56,010 nt of DNA from NCBI GenBank assembly GCA_964557005.1, contig CAZKYI010000011.1:1-56010 (forward strand), given 5' to 3'. Below, piece by piece: positions 33,142 to 41,975 of this stretch. The DNA is from JBECKS01 sp964557005. GTDB taxonomy: Bacteria > Pseudomonadota > Gammaproteobacteria > Pseudomonadales > JBECKS01. Below the pieces are notes generated by a model. That model was not told where the DNA came from. It saw only the letters and a program-made list of their open reading frames with translations, and did no database searches. The position numbers and the translations under genes are program-made. The stretch's first letter is position 1; every line of letters starts with the position of its first letter.

Positions 33142-33689
33142 AAAAATTATTCATTATGTGTTCGTTCATCGTTTTTTCGATTTCAGTTTTTGCAGGTGCA
33201 TTACCTACGCCGAATAACTTTGGGGGTGATTTTTCTTTGCCTTCCACTTTGGACAAGCCTGCTTCCATCAGTGAGTGGAAGGGAAAAGTCGTGCTGCTGA
33301 ATTTTGGTTTTACTTCGTGCCCTGATGTATGCCCGATGGTGTTATCCAAATTGGCTCTGGTGCAAAACACGCTTGATAAGGACGCGAAACACATTCAGGT
33401 GCTGTTTGTCAGTGTTGATCCTGAGCGGGATACTCTGGAAAAAATTCAGGCTTACCTGAAACATTATCATCCTGCTTTTGTGGGTATGCGTGCAGACAGT
33501 GAAGCAGAAGTCAAAGCGATTATGAGAAAATACGGCGCAGCTTTGGAAAGCGTGCAAACAGAAAACGGTAAGGATATTTCACATGCCGATTATGTTTATG
33601 TCATCAATCGGCAAGGCTATGTTGCCGGTTTTTATGATGTTAAAACCAGCCCGCAGGAATTGCTGACCGCTATTAGAAAGTTGCGCTAG
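33135..33689 (+). CDS. SCO1/SenC family protein
   Basis: The 184-residue protein has a signal peptide (LFIMCSFIVFSISVFAGA) and a thioredoxin-like domain with FGFTSCPDVCPMVLSKL, whose CxxxC binds copper together with the His of KDISHADYVYVI. SCO proteins deliver copper to, or reduce, the CuA site of cytochrome c oxidase from the periplasmic side. No oxidase genes are nearby. The start overlaps the upstream gene, so translation is coupled; the end overlaps the convergent metallophosphoesterase gene by 4 bases. Confidence 0.9.
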   Translation: MVKKLFIMCSFIVFSISVFAGALPTPNNFGGDFSLPSTLDKPASISEWKGKVVLLNFGFTSCPDVCPMVLSKLALVQNTLDKDAKHIQVLFVSVDPERDTLEKIQAYLKHYHPAFVGMRADSEAEVKAIMRKYGAALESVQTENGKDISHADYVYVINRQGYVAGFYDVKTSPQELLTAIRKLR

Positions 33690-34804
33690 GCAGGTTTCAG
33701 TCGCAGCAGGGTAATCTCGTTGTTCGAGCCAATGCGCAGGATTGGCCCCCAGGTGCTTGTTCCTGTTGAAACATGGAGATGAGCGCCGTTGCGCTGGATT
33801 GTACCTTGAATGTCTTTGAAGACTTGTTTCACAAAAAAATTAAAAGGAACGATTTGCCCATTATGGGTATGCCCTGAGAGCATCAAATCTACGCCTTTCT
33901 CTGCGGCAGCATCAAAACCTTGTGGACGATGATATAACAAAATGGTGTAGCGGTTTTTATCAATGGGAATGTCTTGAATGATGTTTTCAACCTGCCTTGG
34001 GTGATCGGCATCATCAATCCCGATTAAATCAAAACCATCCAGTGAAATGTTCTGGTTTCTGAGGATGTGAAAACCTTGTTTTTCAAGTATCGGTAACAAA
34101 CGCTTTAAGCTGACATAGCGGTCGTGATTTCCTGTTACAAAATAAACAGGTGCATTGAAATCTGCTAACACTTTCAAATCACTTTCCCCTACGCTGGAAA
34201 GATCAACCAGATCGCCGGTGATAAAAATTTTATCGACATTCAGGCTGTTTACTTTTCTTACCATCTTTCCAATAAAAAAGGCTGAGCGTGAACCAATATG
34301 TACATCGCTCAGTTGCACGATACGGTGTTGCTGCGTCAGTTTGTGACTGGATAAGTTAACTTCTTTGATGGTTAATCGATTGGCATTGATGATGCCATAG
34401 AGACAGATTAACGCAGAGAGTGTCAATATTGCTTTGGAGAGTATCGCCAATGTATTCGCATCTAACTGAAACATAATCGCTATGACATCCAGCAGTAAGG
34501 CGGGGAAGAAAATAAAAAAACAGAATCCACCCCAGGTCATTGTGATGGCCATGATATGGCGAGAAACGGAGTTGTGTAGCAGTTGATAAATGCCTCGCCC
34601 TGCCAAGGGGGCAGCCACCATCAATATAAAGATAAAGTTTCGGAGAGAAAATTCAGAATCGGATATTTGGGTATCAGAGAAATAACCCGCTTTCGATAAC
34701 AGGGAGTACAGCGGGTAAACAAAAATCAATGCAAAAACAGCAAAGCTGATGCTGACAATCGCAAGTTTTCCGAAGGGGGATGCAAAAAAACGACTTGACT
34801 TCAT
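33686..34804 (-). CDS. Membrane-anchored metallophosphoesterase
   Basis: The 372-residue protein has about four N-terminal membrane helices (to about 135) and a calcineurin-like domain with IVQLSDVHIGSRSA (DxH), ITGDLVDLSS (GDxxD), VTGNHDRY (GNHD), LLYHRP and MLSGHTHNGQI (GHTH). All metal ligands are present. Such proteins hydrolyse phosphoesters, in some cases lipid-linked such as UDP-diacylglucosamine; the substrate is unknown. It overlaps the upstream CysZ-like gene by 4 bases and is coupled to it. Confidence 0.88.
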   Translation of the reverse strand: MKSSRFFASPFGKLAIVSISFAVFALIFVYPLYSLLSKAGYFSDTQISDSEFSLRNFIFILMVAAPLAGRGIYQLLHNSVSRHIMAITMTWGGFCFFIFFPALLLDVIAIMFQLDANTLAILSKAILTLSALICLYGIINANRLTIKEVNLSSHKLTQQHRIVQLSDVHIGSRSAFFIGKMVRKVNSLNVDKIFITGDLVDLSSVGESDLKVLADFNAPVYFVTGNHDRYVSLKRLLPILEKQGFHILRNQNISLDGFDLIGIDDADHPRQVENIIQDIPIDKNRYTILLYHRPQGFDAAAEKGVDLMLSGHTHNGQIVPFNFFVKQVFKDIQGTIQRNGAHLHVSTGTSTWGPILRIGSNNEITLLRLKPA

Positions 34805-35532
34805 TCACTGACTGACAGTTGTTTGAATTCTTTAACCCAGAATAAGCTGGCACCACATACTGCGGCAGGGATAACCACAAAATTTAAAACAGGAATCATC
34901 AATGCAAACATCACCACTGCACCAAAACCCAAGGCGCTCAGGTTGCGTTTTTTTATCAGCGTAATCATGTCCTTGAAAATAATCTTGTGATTATCCATGG
35001 GGTAATCGATGTATTGAATCGCCATCATCCATGCTGCGAAAACAAAGACCAGAATGTTGACCCCTGGAATAAAAGATAACACGGTGAGCAGCAGTATGCG
35101 TGGCAGGTAGTATTTCAGCTTGTGTAGTTCGCGCGCAAGGCTTGCCGGAACCGTTTTGAGTACATCCATAAAACCGGATTGTGTTGGTGTTTCATTTGTC
35201 AGAAGCTGCTCGGCTTTTTCAGCAAGAATGCCATTAAAAGGTGAGGCAATGATGTTGGCAATCATGTTGGAGAAAAAGAAAATCGCCGTGCCCAGCGTTA
35301 ATACAAAAAGCGGCCATAAAATCCATTCGATAAATGCCAGCCATGTTGGGATGCTTGCGGTCAACCAGCCGAGCCAGCCACTGAATACGGTAAAGCTTTT
35401 CCACACCACGAAGCTGAACAGCGCTATGTTAATCAGCAGGGGAATCAGTACATACGGTAACAAGGCAGGTTTGAGAATCATTTTAAACCCTGCAAAAAAA
35501 TACTCTATACCGTTAATGGGGCTGGCTTTCAT
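34801..35532 (-). CDS. CysZ/EI24-type membrane protein
   Basis: The 243-residue protein begins with GIEYFFAGFKMILKPALLPY, typical of CysZ, and has four to five membrane segments plus FVFAAWMMAIQYIDYPMDNH, a strong family signature. CysZ proteins import sulfate for cysteine synthesis. No other sulfate genes are close; instead it is coupled to the metallophosphoesterase gene and follows the helicase-like gene by 9 bases. Confidence 0.85.
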   Translation of the reverse strand: MKASPINGIEYFFAGFKMILKPALLPYVLIPLLINIALFSFVVWKSFTVFSGWLGWLTASIPTWLAFIEWILWPLFVLTLGTAIFFFSNMIANIIASPFNGILAEKAEQLLTNETPTQSGFMDVLKTVPASLARELHKLKYYLPRILLLTVLSFIPGVNILVFVFAAWMMAIQYIDYPMDNHKIIFKDMITLIKKRNLSALGFGAVVMFALMIPVLNFVVIPAAVCGASLFWVKEFKQLSVSE

Positions 35533-35541
35533 TGTGCTACC

Positions 35542-37347
35542 TCATTTGTTGATGCCGAGTTTCCCTTCAATTCTGTCTTCAATTTCGCTGTAGGATTTTT
35601 CGCCAGCAGGTACGTGGTCGTTATGTAAATTTTTGTTATAGCTTTTTACACGAATTTGTACGCCAGGTTTTTTAATTTTGTTTTCATCAATCCATTCGTC
35701 ATTGGCTCTTTCGCGCACTGTTTTTGCACTGATCGCCATTGGAGAATTATTTAAATCAAAGCCGCCGGATTGACGTTTGAAATTCCGCCCACGATTTTTG
35801 TTGCCACCTTTGTTGTGACCACTATTGTGATTACGGTTGCCGTTTCCATTGCCATTTCCGTTCCCATTGGACATGTTGGAAATATAGGTTTTCCAGGACA
35901 TGTCTCTGTCGCTCATAAAGGGGTCAGCATTGAAATTGTTTTGAGGTTGGGCATCTGGATTTTTGTGGCGGTTCTGTGCGGTTTTTTTATTTCTTTTGTT
36001 TTGAGATGGGTTATGGGATTTGCCCTGCTCTTTGACTTTGTTTTTATGAGGACTGGTATTGCCCTGCCGTCGTCCGCTGTAAGGGTTGCGGTTTTTGGTT
36101 TGGCTTTCTTTGGAATCAGAATCACGATGAGTTGATGAAGCACTGGCGACATTGGGTTCGCTCGCTTCTGGTTCGAGACCATCAATTTTTTTGCGTGTCA
36201 GGGTTTTTCCGATATAGCGTTCAATTTGATGTAGCAGTGGCCAATCATCTTTGCCCACCAGAATACTGAGTTCCTGTTCGCTCTTGCTATCAATCGCCTG
36301 ATTCAAACGTTGCAGAAAGGTCAGAATATCATCAGGTAAATCGAGATGAATAATTTGTACTGGTTCTGCTGATGTTTGTGATGCAGCTTCCAGTTGTTCA
36401 TCATTTAATAAATAAATGTGTTTGTTTTCGAGAATGAGTTGATTTTCACACGGCTGCGAGAAATTTTCCTGATTCAGCAGGAAGGTGGAAAGCTCGTGTA
36501 ATCTTTCCTGCGTGGGGCTGAAAACAAGAATGTTGTTGCTTTCGCTGCTGGTAATGAGTGTATGGGTTAATTTGAATTTGTGCTCGCCTTCATCGGCAAT
36601 GTACATGTTCTGATTAAGCGCGCGGTAACTTTGTTTGCTGCGTGCCAGTTCAAAACGTACAGCCTGATTCTGAAATTCTTCACTGAGCTGTTTTATTTGC
36701 TCACCCTCCAGACTGTCTGTAAAGATGAGTGTTTGTCTTTGTATTGCGGTTTCATCTTGTATGTTTGCTGGAAGTTGCTGGATGATTTCACGAATTTCGT
36801 TGGTGATATTCATATCAATCAGGCGATTGCATTCATCGATAACAAGAAATTCAACAAAATCAAAATTCACACGATTGTTTTTGATGTGATCCAACAAGCG
36901 CCCGGGTGTGGCAACCAGAAAATCGACGGGTTTTTTCAGCATTCTAACCTGTGGAGGATAGGGTGCACCGCCAACCAGAATGCCATAACGTAAATCGAGA
37001 TTTCTGGTAAACCTGCGGATACAGGCACTGACCTGATTGGCTAATTCCCGTGTCGGTGTGAGTATCAAGGCGCGGGGGCCGTAGACAGGGCGTGAGCTTT
37101 CGTCTTCTTCTGTATCGAATGCTTCGTTGTCATCCACGATGTGTCTGGGATTATTGAGCAGCTTTTGAATCAGTGGCAGTACAAAGCTTGCAGATTTCCC
37201 ACTGCCGGAATGCGCACTGACAAGTAAATCCTTGCCATTCAGGATTTCCGGAATGACAAGTTGTTGGATTTTGCTGGCTCGGTTGAATTTTGCTTGCTCG
37301 ATGGCTTCAAGCAATTCTTTGCTGAAATTAAAAGGTTCAAATGACAT
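35542..37347 (-). CDS. Degenerate DEAD-box helicase-like protein with low-complexity tail
   Basis: The 601-residue product keeps the first RecA domain of DEAD-box RNA helicases: Q-motif region near 24-29, Walker A AHSGSGKS (45-52), PTRELA (98-103), ATPGR (146-150) and motif II as DECN (171-174) instead of DEAD. Motif III is TDS rather than SAT. The second domain keeps NILVFSPTQERLHEL (motif IV) and a DLP segment, but I find no ATD/ARGLD motif V and no HRxGRxGR motif VI. A basic, Asn/Gly-rich tail follows, with NGNGNGNGNGN, RGRNFKRQSGG and a lysine-rich end. It may bind RNA without normal unwinding. It is probably cotranscribed with the CysZ-like gene. Confidence 0.82.
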   Translation of the reverse strand: MSFEPFNFSKELLEAIEQAKFNRASKIQQLVIPEILNGKDLLVSAHSGSGKSASFVLPLIQKLLNNPRHIVDDNEAFDTEEDESSRPVYGPRALILTPTRELANQVSACIRRFTRNLDLRYGILVGGAPYPPQVRMLKKPVDFLVATPGRLLDHIKNNRVNFDFVEFLVIDECNRLIDMNITNEIREIIQQLPANIQDETAIQRQTLIFTDSLEGEQIKQLSEEFQNQAVRFELARSKQSYRALNQNMYIADEGEHKFKLTHTLITSSESNNILVFSPTQERLHELSTFLLNQENFSQPCENQLILENKHIYLLNDEQLEAASQTSAEPVQIIHLDLPDDILTFLQRLNQAIDSKSEQELSILVGKDDWPLLHQIERYIGKTLTRKKIDGLEPEASEPNVASASSTHRDSDSKESQTKNRNPYSGRRQGNTSPHKNKVKEQGKSHNPSQNKRNKKTAQNRHKNPDAQPQNNFNADPFMSDRDMSWKTYISNMSNGNGNGNGNGNRNHNSGHNKGGNKNRGRNFKRQSGGFDLNNSPMAISAKTVRERANDEWIDENKIKKPGVQIRVKSYNKNLHNDHVPAGEKSYSEIEDRIEGKLGINK

Positions 37348-37504
37348 AACTAGGCAGAAACCTTTCTAGATGTGACTAAAAGCATAAGCGATATAACAGT
37401 AGTTAAAATAATTAAAAATGAAAGCTGATGTCCAGAAAATGACCTATAGGCCTGAAACTTAAATAGTCTGGAAATAAAACTCTGCGGAGTTCAGTGGCTA
37501 TTCA

Positions 37505-37543
37505 AAGGCTTGGGTAAATACAATGTGAGTTAATACAAGCCTT
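37505..37543. repeat. Inverted repeat in the 282-base gap before the helicase-like gene
   Basis: AAGGCTTG (37505-37512) and CAAGCCTT (37536-37543) are perfect 8-bp inverted repeats, and CAAGCCTT recurs at 37609-37616 in the terminator of the SDR gene. Apart from this the gap 37348-37629 is AT-rich and without a convincing gene; it should carry the promoter of the helicase-like gene. Confidence 0.5.
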
Positions 37544-37598
37544 GGGAAATTGAATTAGTAGGCGATTTCCTTGCCACGCATGCACTATAACAAAGATG

Positions 37599-37631
37599 TA
37601 AAAAATGCCAAGCCTTTTTGTTTTTAAGGCT
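37599..37631 (-). terminator. Probable terminator of the SDR gene
   Basis: On the minus strand, AGCCTT at the stop codon pairs with AAGGCT after a 9-base loop, and TTGGCATTTTTT follows. The stem is only 6 bp, so strength is uncertain. Confidence 0.5.
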
Positions 37632-38421
37632 AGATTGTCAGGGCGATGGAGCCGCCATCAAGGCGCAGATTTTGAGCATTGATATAGCCCGCCTTGTCGC
37701 TTGCAAGAAAGCAGACCAAATCGGCAACTTCTTCCCGTGTTGCAATACGCCCGCACAAATTGGGAAATTCATGCTCAATGATTGCCGCTTCAATATCGCT
37801 CCAGTTTTCTCCCCAGCCCTTGCGTTGTGCTTTGATTTGATAAGCCATTTTGAGTTCTTCTGTCAGAATAAGTCCGGGCGAGATGGTGTTAACCGTAATT
37901 CCTGTGTGTTTCAATTCTTTTGCCAGACTCACGCTCATATTGGCCATTGCACCTTTTGAGGCATAGTAATGTGGCATGCGCGAATTCGGACTCAAGCTTC
38001 CTAATGTAGAAATTTGAATAATGCGCCCCCAGCCCAGCGTTTTCATGTGTGGAGTAATTCCTGCAATCATGCGTGCTGCTGACAGGACATTTTTTTGATA
38101 GAGGTCTAGCCAGTCTTCTTCCTTGAAAATTTCCCATTTGCCGCCTGTGGCTGTGCCGTAGTTATTGATCAGAATATCGACTTGCGTACATTGCGCCCGA
38201 ATTTGTTCGAGGCACTGTTGTGCGCCCTGATCGTGCGTAATATCACCCCAAACATGAATGCTTTGAGGATGCGTGTTTTGCATGATTTCAAAATCACTTT
38301 GCTGATTGCAATGGCGAATCACACGACAGCCTTCCCGTTCAAGATGCAGGGCAATGATTTCGCCTGTTCCCCGATTTGAACCAGTGACTAAAGCAGTTTT
38401 TCCTGAGAGTCCGAGTTCCAT
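37630..38421 (-). CDS. SDR-family oxidoreductase
   Basis: The 263-residue short-chain dehydrogenase has the N-terminal motif GKTALVTGSNRGTGEIIALH (TGxxxGxG), NNYG in place of NNAG, ISTLGSL with the catalytic Ser, and YYASKGAMANMSVSLAKELK with YxxxK. The C-terminus ends YINAQNLRLDGGSIALTI, the usual SDR close. It uses NAD(P)H; the substrate is unknown, though FabG-like reduction of 3-ketoacyl groups is common for this type. It stands alone, with a probable terminator at its end, and diverges from pyruvate kinase. Confidence 0.85.
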   Translation of the reverse strand: MELGLSGKTALVTGSNRGTGEIIALHLEREGCRVIRHCNQQSDFEIMQNTHPQSIHVWGDITHDQGAQQCLEQIRAQCTQVDILINNYGTATGGKWEIFKEEDWLDLYQKNVLSAARMIAGITPHMKTLGWGRIIQISTLGSLSPNSRMPHYYASKGAMANMSVSLAKELKHTGITVNTISPGLILTEELKMAYQIKAQRKGWGENWSDIEAAIIEHEFPNLCGRIATREEVADLVCFLASDKAGYINAQNLRLDGGSIALTI

Positions 38422-38554
38422 TGTGTTTTTTTCCTCTTTTGAAAGTCTTTTTTGAATGGTGAAGATTCAGCCGATAAATGCGTACACGCATTTAACTTTA
38501 GCGTGCTATGTTAAACTGGTCGAGTTTTTGAAACGCTTAATCAAGGGAAACAAG

Positions 38555-39961
38555 ATGACTCAACATCGCAAAACCAAAATTATTTGTACCGTCGGCCCTG
38601 CTACCAGTTCTTATGACATGCTGTTCAAAATGGTCAAGGCAGGCATGAACATCGTGCGTTTGAATATGTCGCATGGTGATCACGATTCTCACGCAAAAGT
38701 CATCAAGGCCATCAAGACCATCAATCAAAAAAGTGAATTTGCAGTACCTATTTTGCTCGACACCCAGGGGCCTGAAATCCGTACAGGGGATATTGAAGGT
38801 GAGCTGGAACTGAAAACAGGCGATGAAATTACCGTGAGCATGCGCCCGGGGCAAGTGGAAGAAAAATCCATCAGCATCGCTTATGAGGATTTGATTGATA
38901 CGGTGAATGAAGGCGACAAGATTACTGTGGATAACGGTTTAATCAATCTGGAAGTGCTTAGTAAAAACAAACGTGAAATGCGCTGTCGTATTATTGATGG
39001 CGGCACTTTAAAAAGTAAACGGCATGTCAATTTCCCGGGTGTGAAAGTGAACCTGCCTGCCATTACCAAAAAAGATCGCGAAGATATTGCATTTGGTGTA
39101 GAGCAAGGTGTGGATTTCATAGCGCTTTCTTTTGTTAGAGAAGCCAATGATGTGCGCGAGCTGAAAAGTTTGCTCGGTGATAAAGCAGGCAAGGTAAAAA
39201 TTATCGCCAAAATTGAAGATCAGGAAGGTCTCAGGAATGTCGATGAAATTATCCGTGAAGCGGACGGCATTATGGTGGCCAGAGGGGATTTGGGTGTTGA
39301 AATCGATTTTGAAGATTTACCCAACGTGCAACGTCGTATCGTCAAACGTTGTCATCAATACGGCAAGCGCGTAATTGTGGCGACACACATGCTCGAATCC
39401 ATGATTGAAAACCCCATGCCTACGCGCGCTGAAGTGACCGATGTTGCGAATGCCGTTTATGAAGAAGTGGATGCCATTATGCTTTCAGGAGAAAGCGCGA
39501 TGGGTAAATATCCGGTTAAATGCGTTGAAACCCTCGATAAAATTGCGCGTCAGTCTGAGCAATGGGCAGGCTTGAATTACAGCGAATTTCTTGAGAAAGA
39601 TTGCGACAAGCAGTTTCTGGCAGTATCGGCGGTGAAATTGGCCGAAGATTTACAGGCCAAGGGTATTCTGGTGATTACACGTCGTGGTGTGATGGTGCAG
39701 TATGTGTGCAATGCCCGCCCGTTCAGCTCTACAATTTTTGCGTTTACCAATGATAGCCGCACACGCAGGCAATTGGCGCTCAATCGCAGTGTGCAGGCGT
39801 TTCGTATGGAATTCAGCAGTGATCCTGAAAAAACGCTTGAGCATGCTTTGTTAGTGCTCAAGGAAAAAGAAGGTTTGGCCAGTGGCGAGAAGGTGGTGGT
39901 GGTGTCGGATGTGATTGCAGGCAAGGGTGTAGATGCCATTCAAATCAGGGTGATAGAATAA
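38555..39961 (+). CDS. pyk: Pyruvate kinase
   Basis: The 468-residue product begins MTQHRKTKIICTVGPATSSY and contains NIVRLNMSHGDHDSH, VPILLDTQGPEIRTGDI, IIAKIEDQEGLRNVDEI, GIMVARGDLGVEI and EVTDVANAVYEEVDAIMLSG, all standard pyruvate kinase segments. It makes pyruvate and ATP from phosphoenolpyruvate and ADP. The ATG at 38555 follows AAGGGA; the longer frame from 38456 lacks family similarity. The DUF1820 gene starts 36 bases later and may be cotranscribed. Confidence 0.95.
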   Translation: MTQHRKTKIICTVGPATSSYDMLFKMVKAGMNIVRLNMSHGDHDSHAKVIKAIKTINQKSEFAVPILLDTQGPEIRTGDIEGELELKTGDEITVSMRPGQVEEKSISIAYEDLIDTVNEGDKITVDNGLINLEVLSKNKREMRCRIIDGGTLKSKRHVNFPGVKVNLPAITKKDREDIAFGVEQGVDFIALSFVREANDVRELKSLLGDKAGKVKIIAKIEDQEGLRNVDEIIREADGIMVARGDLGVEIDFEDLPNVQRRIVKRCHQYGKRVIVATHMLESMIENPMPTRAEVTDVANAVYEEVDAIMLSGESAMGKYPVKCVETLDKIARQSEQWAGLNYSEFLEKDCDKQFLAVSAVKLAEDLQAKGILVITRRGVMVQYVCNARPFSSTIFAFTNDSRTRRQLALNRSVQAFRMEFSSDPEKTLEHALLVLKEKEGLASGEKVVVVSDVIAGKGVDAIQIRVIE

Positions 39962-39997
39962 CCCGTTATTTCAAGAGGCTTCCTTTAGAGTTTGAAT

Positions 39998-40336
39998 ATG
40001 GCCAGCGAGCAAATCTACAAAGTTATTTTTCTGAATCAGGGGCAGGTGTATGAAGTGTATGCCCGACAAATCTACCAAAGTGATTTATACGGTTTTATTG
40101 AAGTTGAAGAGTTTATTTTTGGTGAAAAAACCCAGATGGTGGTCGATCCTTCTGAAGAAAAACTCAAAGCCGAATTTGAGAATGTGAATCGCAGCTACAT
40201 TCCCATTCCTGCTGTGATTCGCATTGACGAAGTGGAAAAAGAAGGCTCGGCAAAAATTGTTGAAATCAAGGAAGGCAAAGTGTCTCCGTTTCCGCTTTCC
40301 TTTAGTCCTTCCAATAATAAGGGCAAACCATCCTGA
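39998..40336 (+). CDS. DUF1820 family protein
   Basis: The 112-residue protein matches the DUF1820 pattern: YKVIFLNQGQVYEVYARQIY, GFIEVEEFIFGE and SYIPIPAVIRIDEVEKEG. The family is small, conserved and of unknown function in gammaproteobacteria. It is predicted to be a soluble, mostly beta protein. It sits between pyruvate kinase and a cytochrome b561, each within about 40 bases. Confidence 0.85.
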   Translation: MASEQIYKVIFLNQGQVYEVYARQIYQSDLYGFIEVEEFIFGEKTQMVVDPSEEKLKAEFENVNRSYIPIPAVIRIDEVEKEGSAKIVEIKEGKVSPFPLSFSPSNNKGKPS

Positions 40337-40364
40337 TAAGCCTGATAACAAAAGGAGAGTAACC

Positions 40365-40871
40365 ATGAAGTTTCTTGAAGACTACAACACGGTTGCCAAA
40401 ATCTTGCACTGGCTAATGGCGGTGATGATTCTTTCCCTTTTGTGTGTCGGGTTTTATATGCAGGATTTACCCAGAGACGATGCACTCAGACCCACCTTGT
40501 ATATGATGCACAAGGCTTCGGGTATGACGGTACTGTTTCTGGTGGTATTGCGCTTGCTGTGGCGTTTAACCCATAAGCCGCCTTCATTAAATCGTTACAG
40601 TGGTTTGGTAAAAAAAGCGGCTTCCATCAGCCATGTGTCCCTGTACATACTCATGTTTGCCATTCCCTTGAGTGGCTTTTTAATGTCAACCGCAGGCGGT
40701 CATGCGGTGAATTTTTTCGGTTTGTTTGAATTTCCACTGTTGTTTGAAAAAAACAAGGATTTGGGAAAAATCTTTTCCGCTGCCCATGAAATTTTTGCCT
40801 ACACCATCATAGGCATACTCTTGTTACATGTAGCGGGCGCCATCAAGCACAAGCTTGAAGACAAACGCTGA
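40365..40871 (+). CDS. Cytochrome b561-type membrane protein
   Basis: The 168-residue protein has four membrane helices with haem-ligand histidines in VAKILHWLMAVMI, LYMMHKASGMTVL, ISHVSLYILMF and GILLLHVAGAIKHKLEDKR. This is the CybB family, which moves electrons between quinones and acceptors in the inner membrane, in some cases to superoxide. AAAGGAG precedes the ATG at 40365. It follows DUF1820 by 28 bases, and the GIY-YIG gene starts 16 bases after it. Confidence 0.88.
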   Translation: MKFLEDYNTVAKILHWLMAVMILSLLCVGFYMQDLPRDDALRPTLYMMHKASGMTVLFLVVLRLLWRLTHKPPSLNRYSGLVKKAASISHVSLYILMFAIPLSGFLMSTAGGHAVNFFGLFEFPLLFEKNKDLGKIFSAAHEIFAYTIIGILLLHVAGAIKHKLEDKR

Positions 40872-40887
40872 GCACGATTGCTGCCAG

Positions 40888-41160
40888 ATGAATGCCGCCT
40901 TGCAAGCTGGAAAAAGCATCTGGCAGGTGTACATCATTGAAACGCAAGACAAGACCTTGTACACAGGCATTACCAATGATTTAGCCAATCGCTGGCTGGC
41001 GCATCAGCAGGGCAAGGGCGCCAAATATTTTCGCCTGCATAAACCTGAAAAAATTGTTTATGTAGAAGCTTGTGCTAACCGCAGCGAGGCAAGCAAACGC
41101 GAAGCAGAAATCAAAAAACTGACGCGGCTTGAAAAGGAGTTGTTGATTCAGTCTGCATAA
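40888..41160 (+). CDS. GIY-YIG domain protein (YhbQ-like)
   Basis: The 90-residue protein is a single GIY-YIG domain: VYIIETQDKTLYTGITNDLA carries the VYI...YTG core, with Arg in NRWLAHQQGKGAKYFR and the catalytic Glu region EASKREAEIKKL. This is the small UPF0213/YhbQ type, predicted nucleases of unclear role. The ATG at 40888 has no clear ribosome site; a TTG at 40855 inside the previous gene is an alternative start. Confidence 0.85.
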   Translation: MNAALQAGKSIWQVYIIETQDKTLYTGITNDLANRWLAHQQGKGAKYFRLHKPEKIVYVEACANRSEASKREAEIKKLTRLEKELLIQSA

Positions 41161-41187
41161 CAAAGTCAGGTTTTTTATTGGGAAAAA

Positions 41188-41215
41188 TTGATTTTATAGT
41201 ACTAAGTGCTATACT
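41188..41215 (+). promoter_or_regulatory. Promoter of the higBA-type operon with embedded operator
   Basis: TTGATT (41188-41193) and TATACT (41210-41215) are 16 bases apart. A 17-bp near-perfect palindrome, ATAGTACTAAGTGCTAT (41196-41212), fills the spacer and touches the -10. It is the expected operator for autorepression by the antitoxin encoded downstream. Confidence 0.65.
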
Positions 41216-41241
41216 TGCGCCAATTAGTGAAGGAACACACG

Positions 41242-41616
41242 ATGCGGATATTTACGAATAAGGCATTCAGCAAGTGGGCTGTTAAGGAAAAACTGGATAA
41301 ATCAAGCTTGCTAGCCGCTGTTGAGGAAATGGCTCAAGGTTTGGTCGATGCAGATTTGGGTGGCCATGTATTCAAGAAGCGGGTTGCAGTGGGTGGTCGA
41401 GGCAAGCGCGGTGGACTTCGTACCTTGCTGGTGTACAGGGTTGGGGACAGGGCATTTTTCGTACACGGGTTTGCAAAAAATGTGCAGGCTAATATTAGTG
41501 ATAAAGAGCTAAAGGGTTTGAAGCATTTGGCAACGGAGTTGCTGAGTTATAGCAACTCCGAGTTGAATGAAGCCGTTAAAAATGGTGCATTGATAGAGGT
41601 AGGCAACGATGGGTAA
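41242..41616 (+). CDS. higB: RelE/HigB-like toxin of a type II TA system
   Basis: The 124-residue product has the RelE-type pattern of the PF06296 group: RIFTNKAFSKWAVKEKLDKS, HVFKKRVAVGGRGKRGGLRT, LLVYRVGDRAFFVHGFAKN. Such toxins cut mRNA, mostly on the ribosome. The ATG at 41242 follows AAGGA. It overlaps the antitoxin gene by 8 bases; toxin-first order is typical for higBA. Both reading frames are intact and the promoter is good, so the pair is probably active. The symbol denotes type, not proven orthology. Confidence 0.8.
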   Translation: MRIFTNKAFSKWAVKEKLDKSSLLAAVEEMAQGLVDADLGGHVFKKRVAVGGRGKRGGLRTLLVYRVGDRAFFVHGFAKNVQANISDKELKGLKHLATELLSYSNSELNEAVKNGALIEVGNDG

Positions 41617-41914
41617 AACACTGCTGGATACTATTCATGAAACCGCAACAGATTTGCATAAAGCGGGGGTGATGAGCGAATTGACTCTGCGTGAGTTCGA
41701 TGCCTTGTGCCTGCCACCTGTGAAGGTTTACACGCCTGTGCAAATTAAGCGTATCAGGCAAAAAACAAAAACCAGTCAAGCCGTGTTTGCGGCCTATCTC
41801 AACACCAGTGCATCTACTGTTCAGAAATGGGAAATTGGTGGTAAAAAACCCAATGGTTCTTCATTGAAACTGCTCAATCTGGTGGACAGGAAAGGTTTGG
41901 AGGTTTTGGCTTAG
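41609..41914 (+). CDS. higA: HigA-like XRE antitoxin
   Basis: The 101-residue protein has a C-terminal helix-turn-helix: YTPVQIKRIRQKTKTSQAVF and then AAYLNTSASTVQKWEIGGKK followed by PNGSSLKLLNLV. It neutralises the toxin encoded just upstream and should bind the palindrome at 41196-41212 to repress the operon. A GAGGTAGG ribosome site lies before the ATG inside the toxin gene. Operon structure and overlap fit higBA. Confidence 0.85.
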   Translation: MGKTLLDTIHETATDLHKAGVMSELTLREFDALCLPPVKVYTPVQIKRIRQKTKTSQAVFAAYLNTSASTVQKWEIGGKKPNGSSLKLLNLVDRKGLEVLA

Positions 41915-41975
41915 CCTTGCCCGTTATTGATAAAACCGCTTGGGCAAAATAAAGAAAAAATCCATTTGCCTGTTT

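Noticed and set aside
35800..35880. Repeat tract encoding (Asn-Gly)n as a possible phase-variation site
   Set aside because: The units are 6 bp with synonymous changes, so copy-number change would not shift the frame; it is treated as part of the low-complexity tail.
41917..41947. TTGCCC / GGGCAA as terminator between higA and the hydrolase gene
   Set aside because: A 6-bp stem with a 19-base loop and no U-run is too weak to call.
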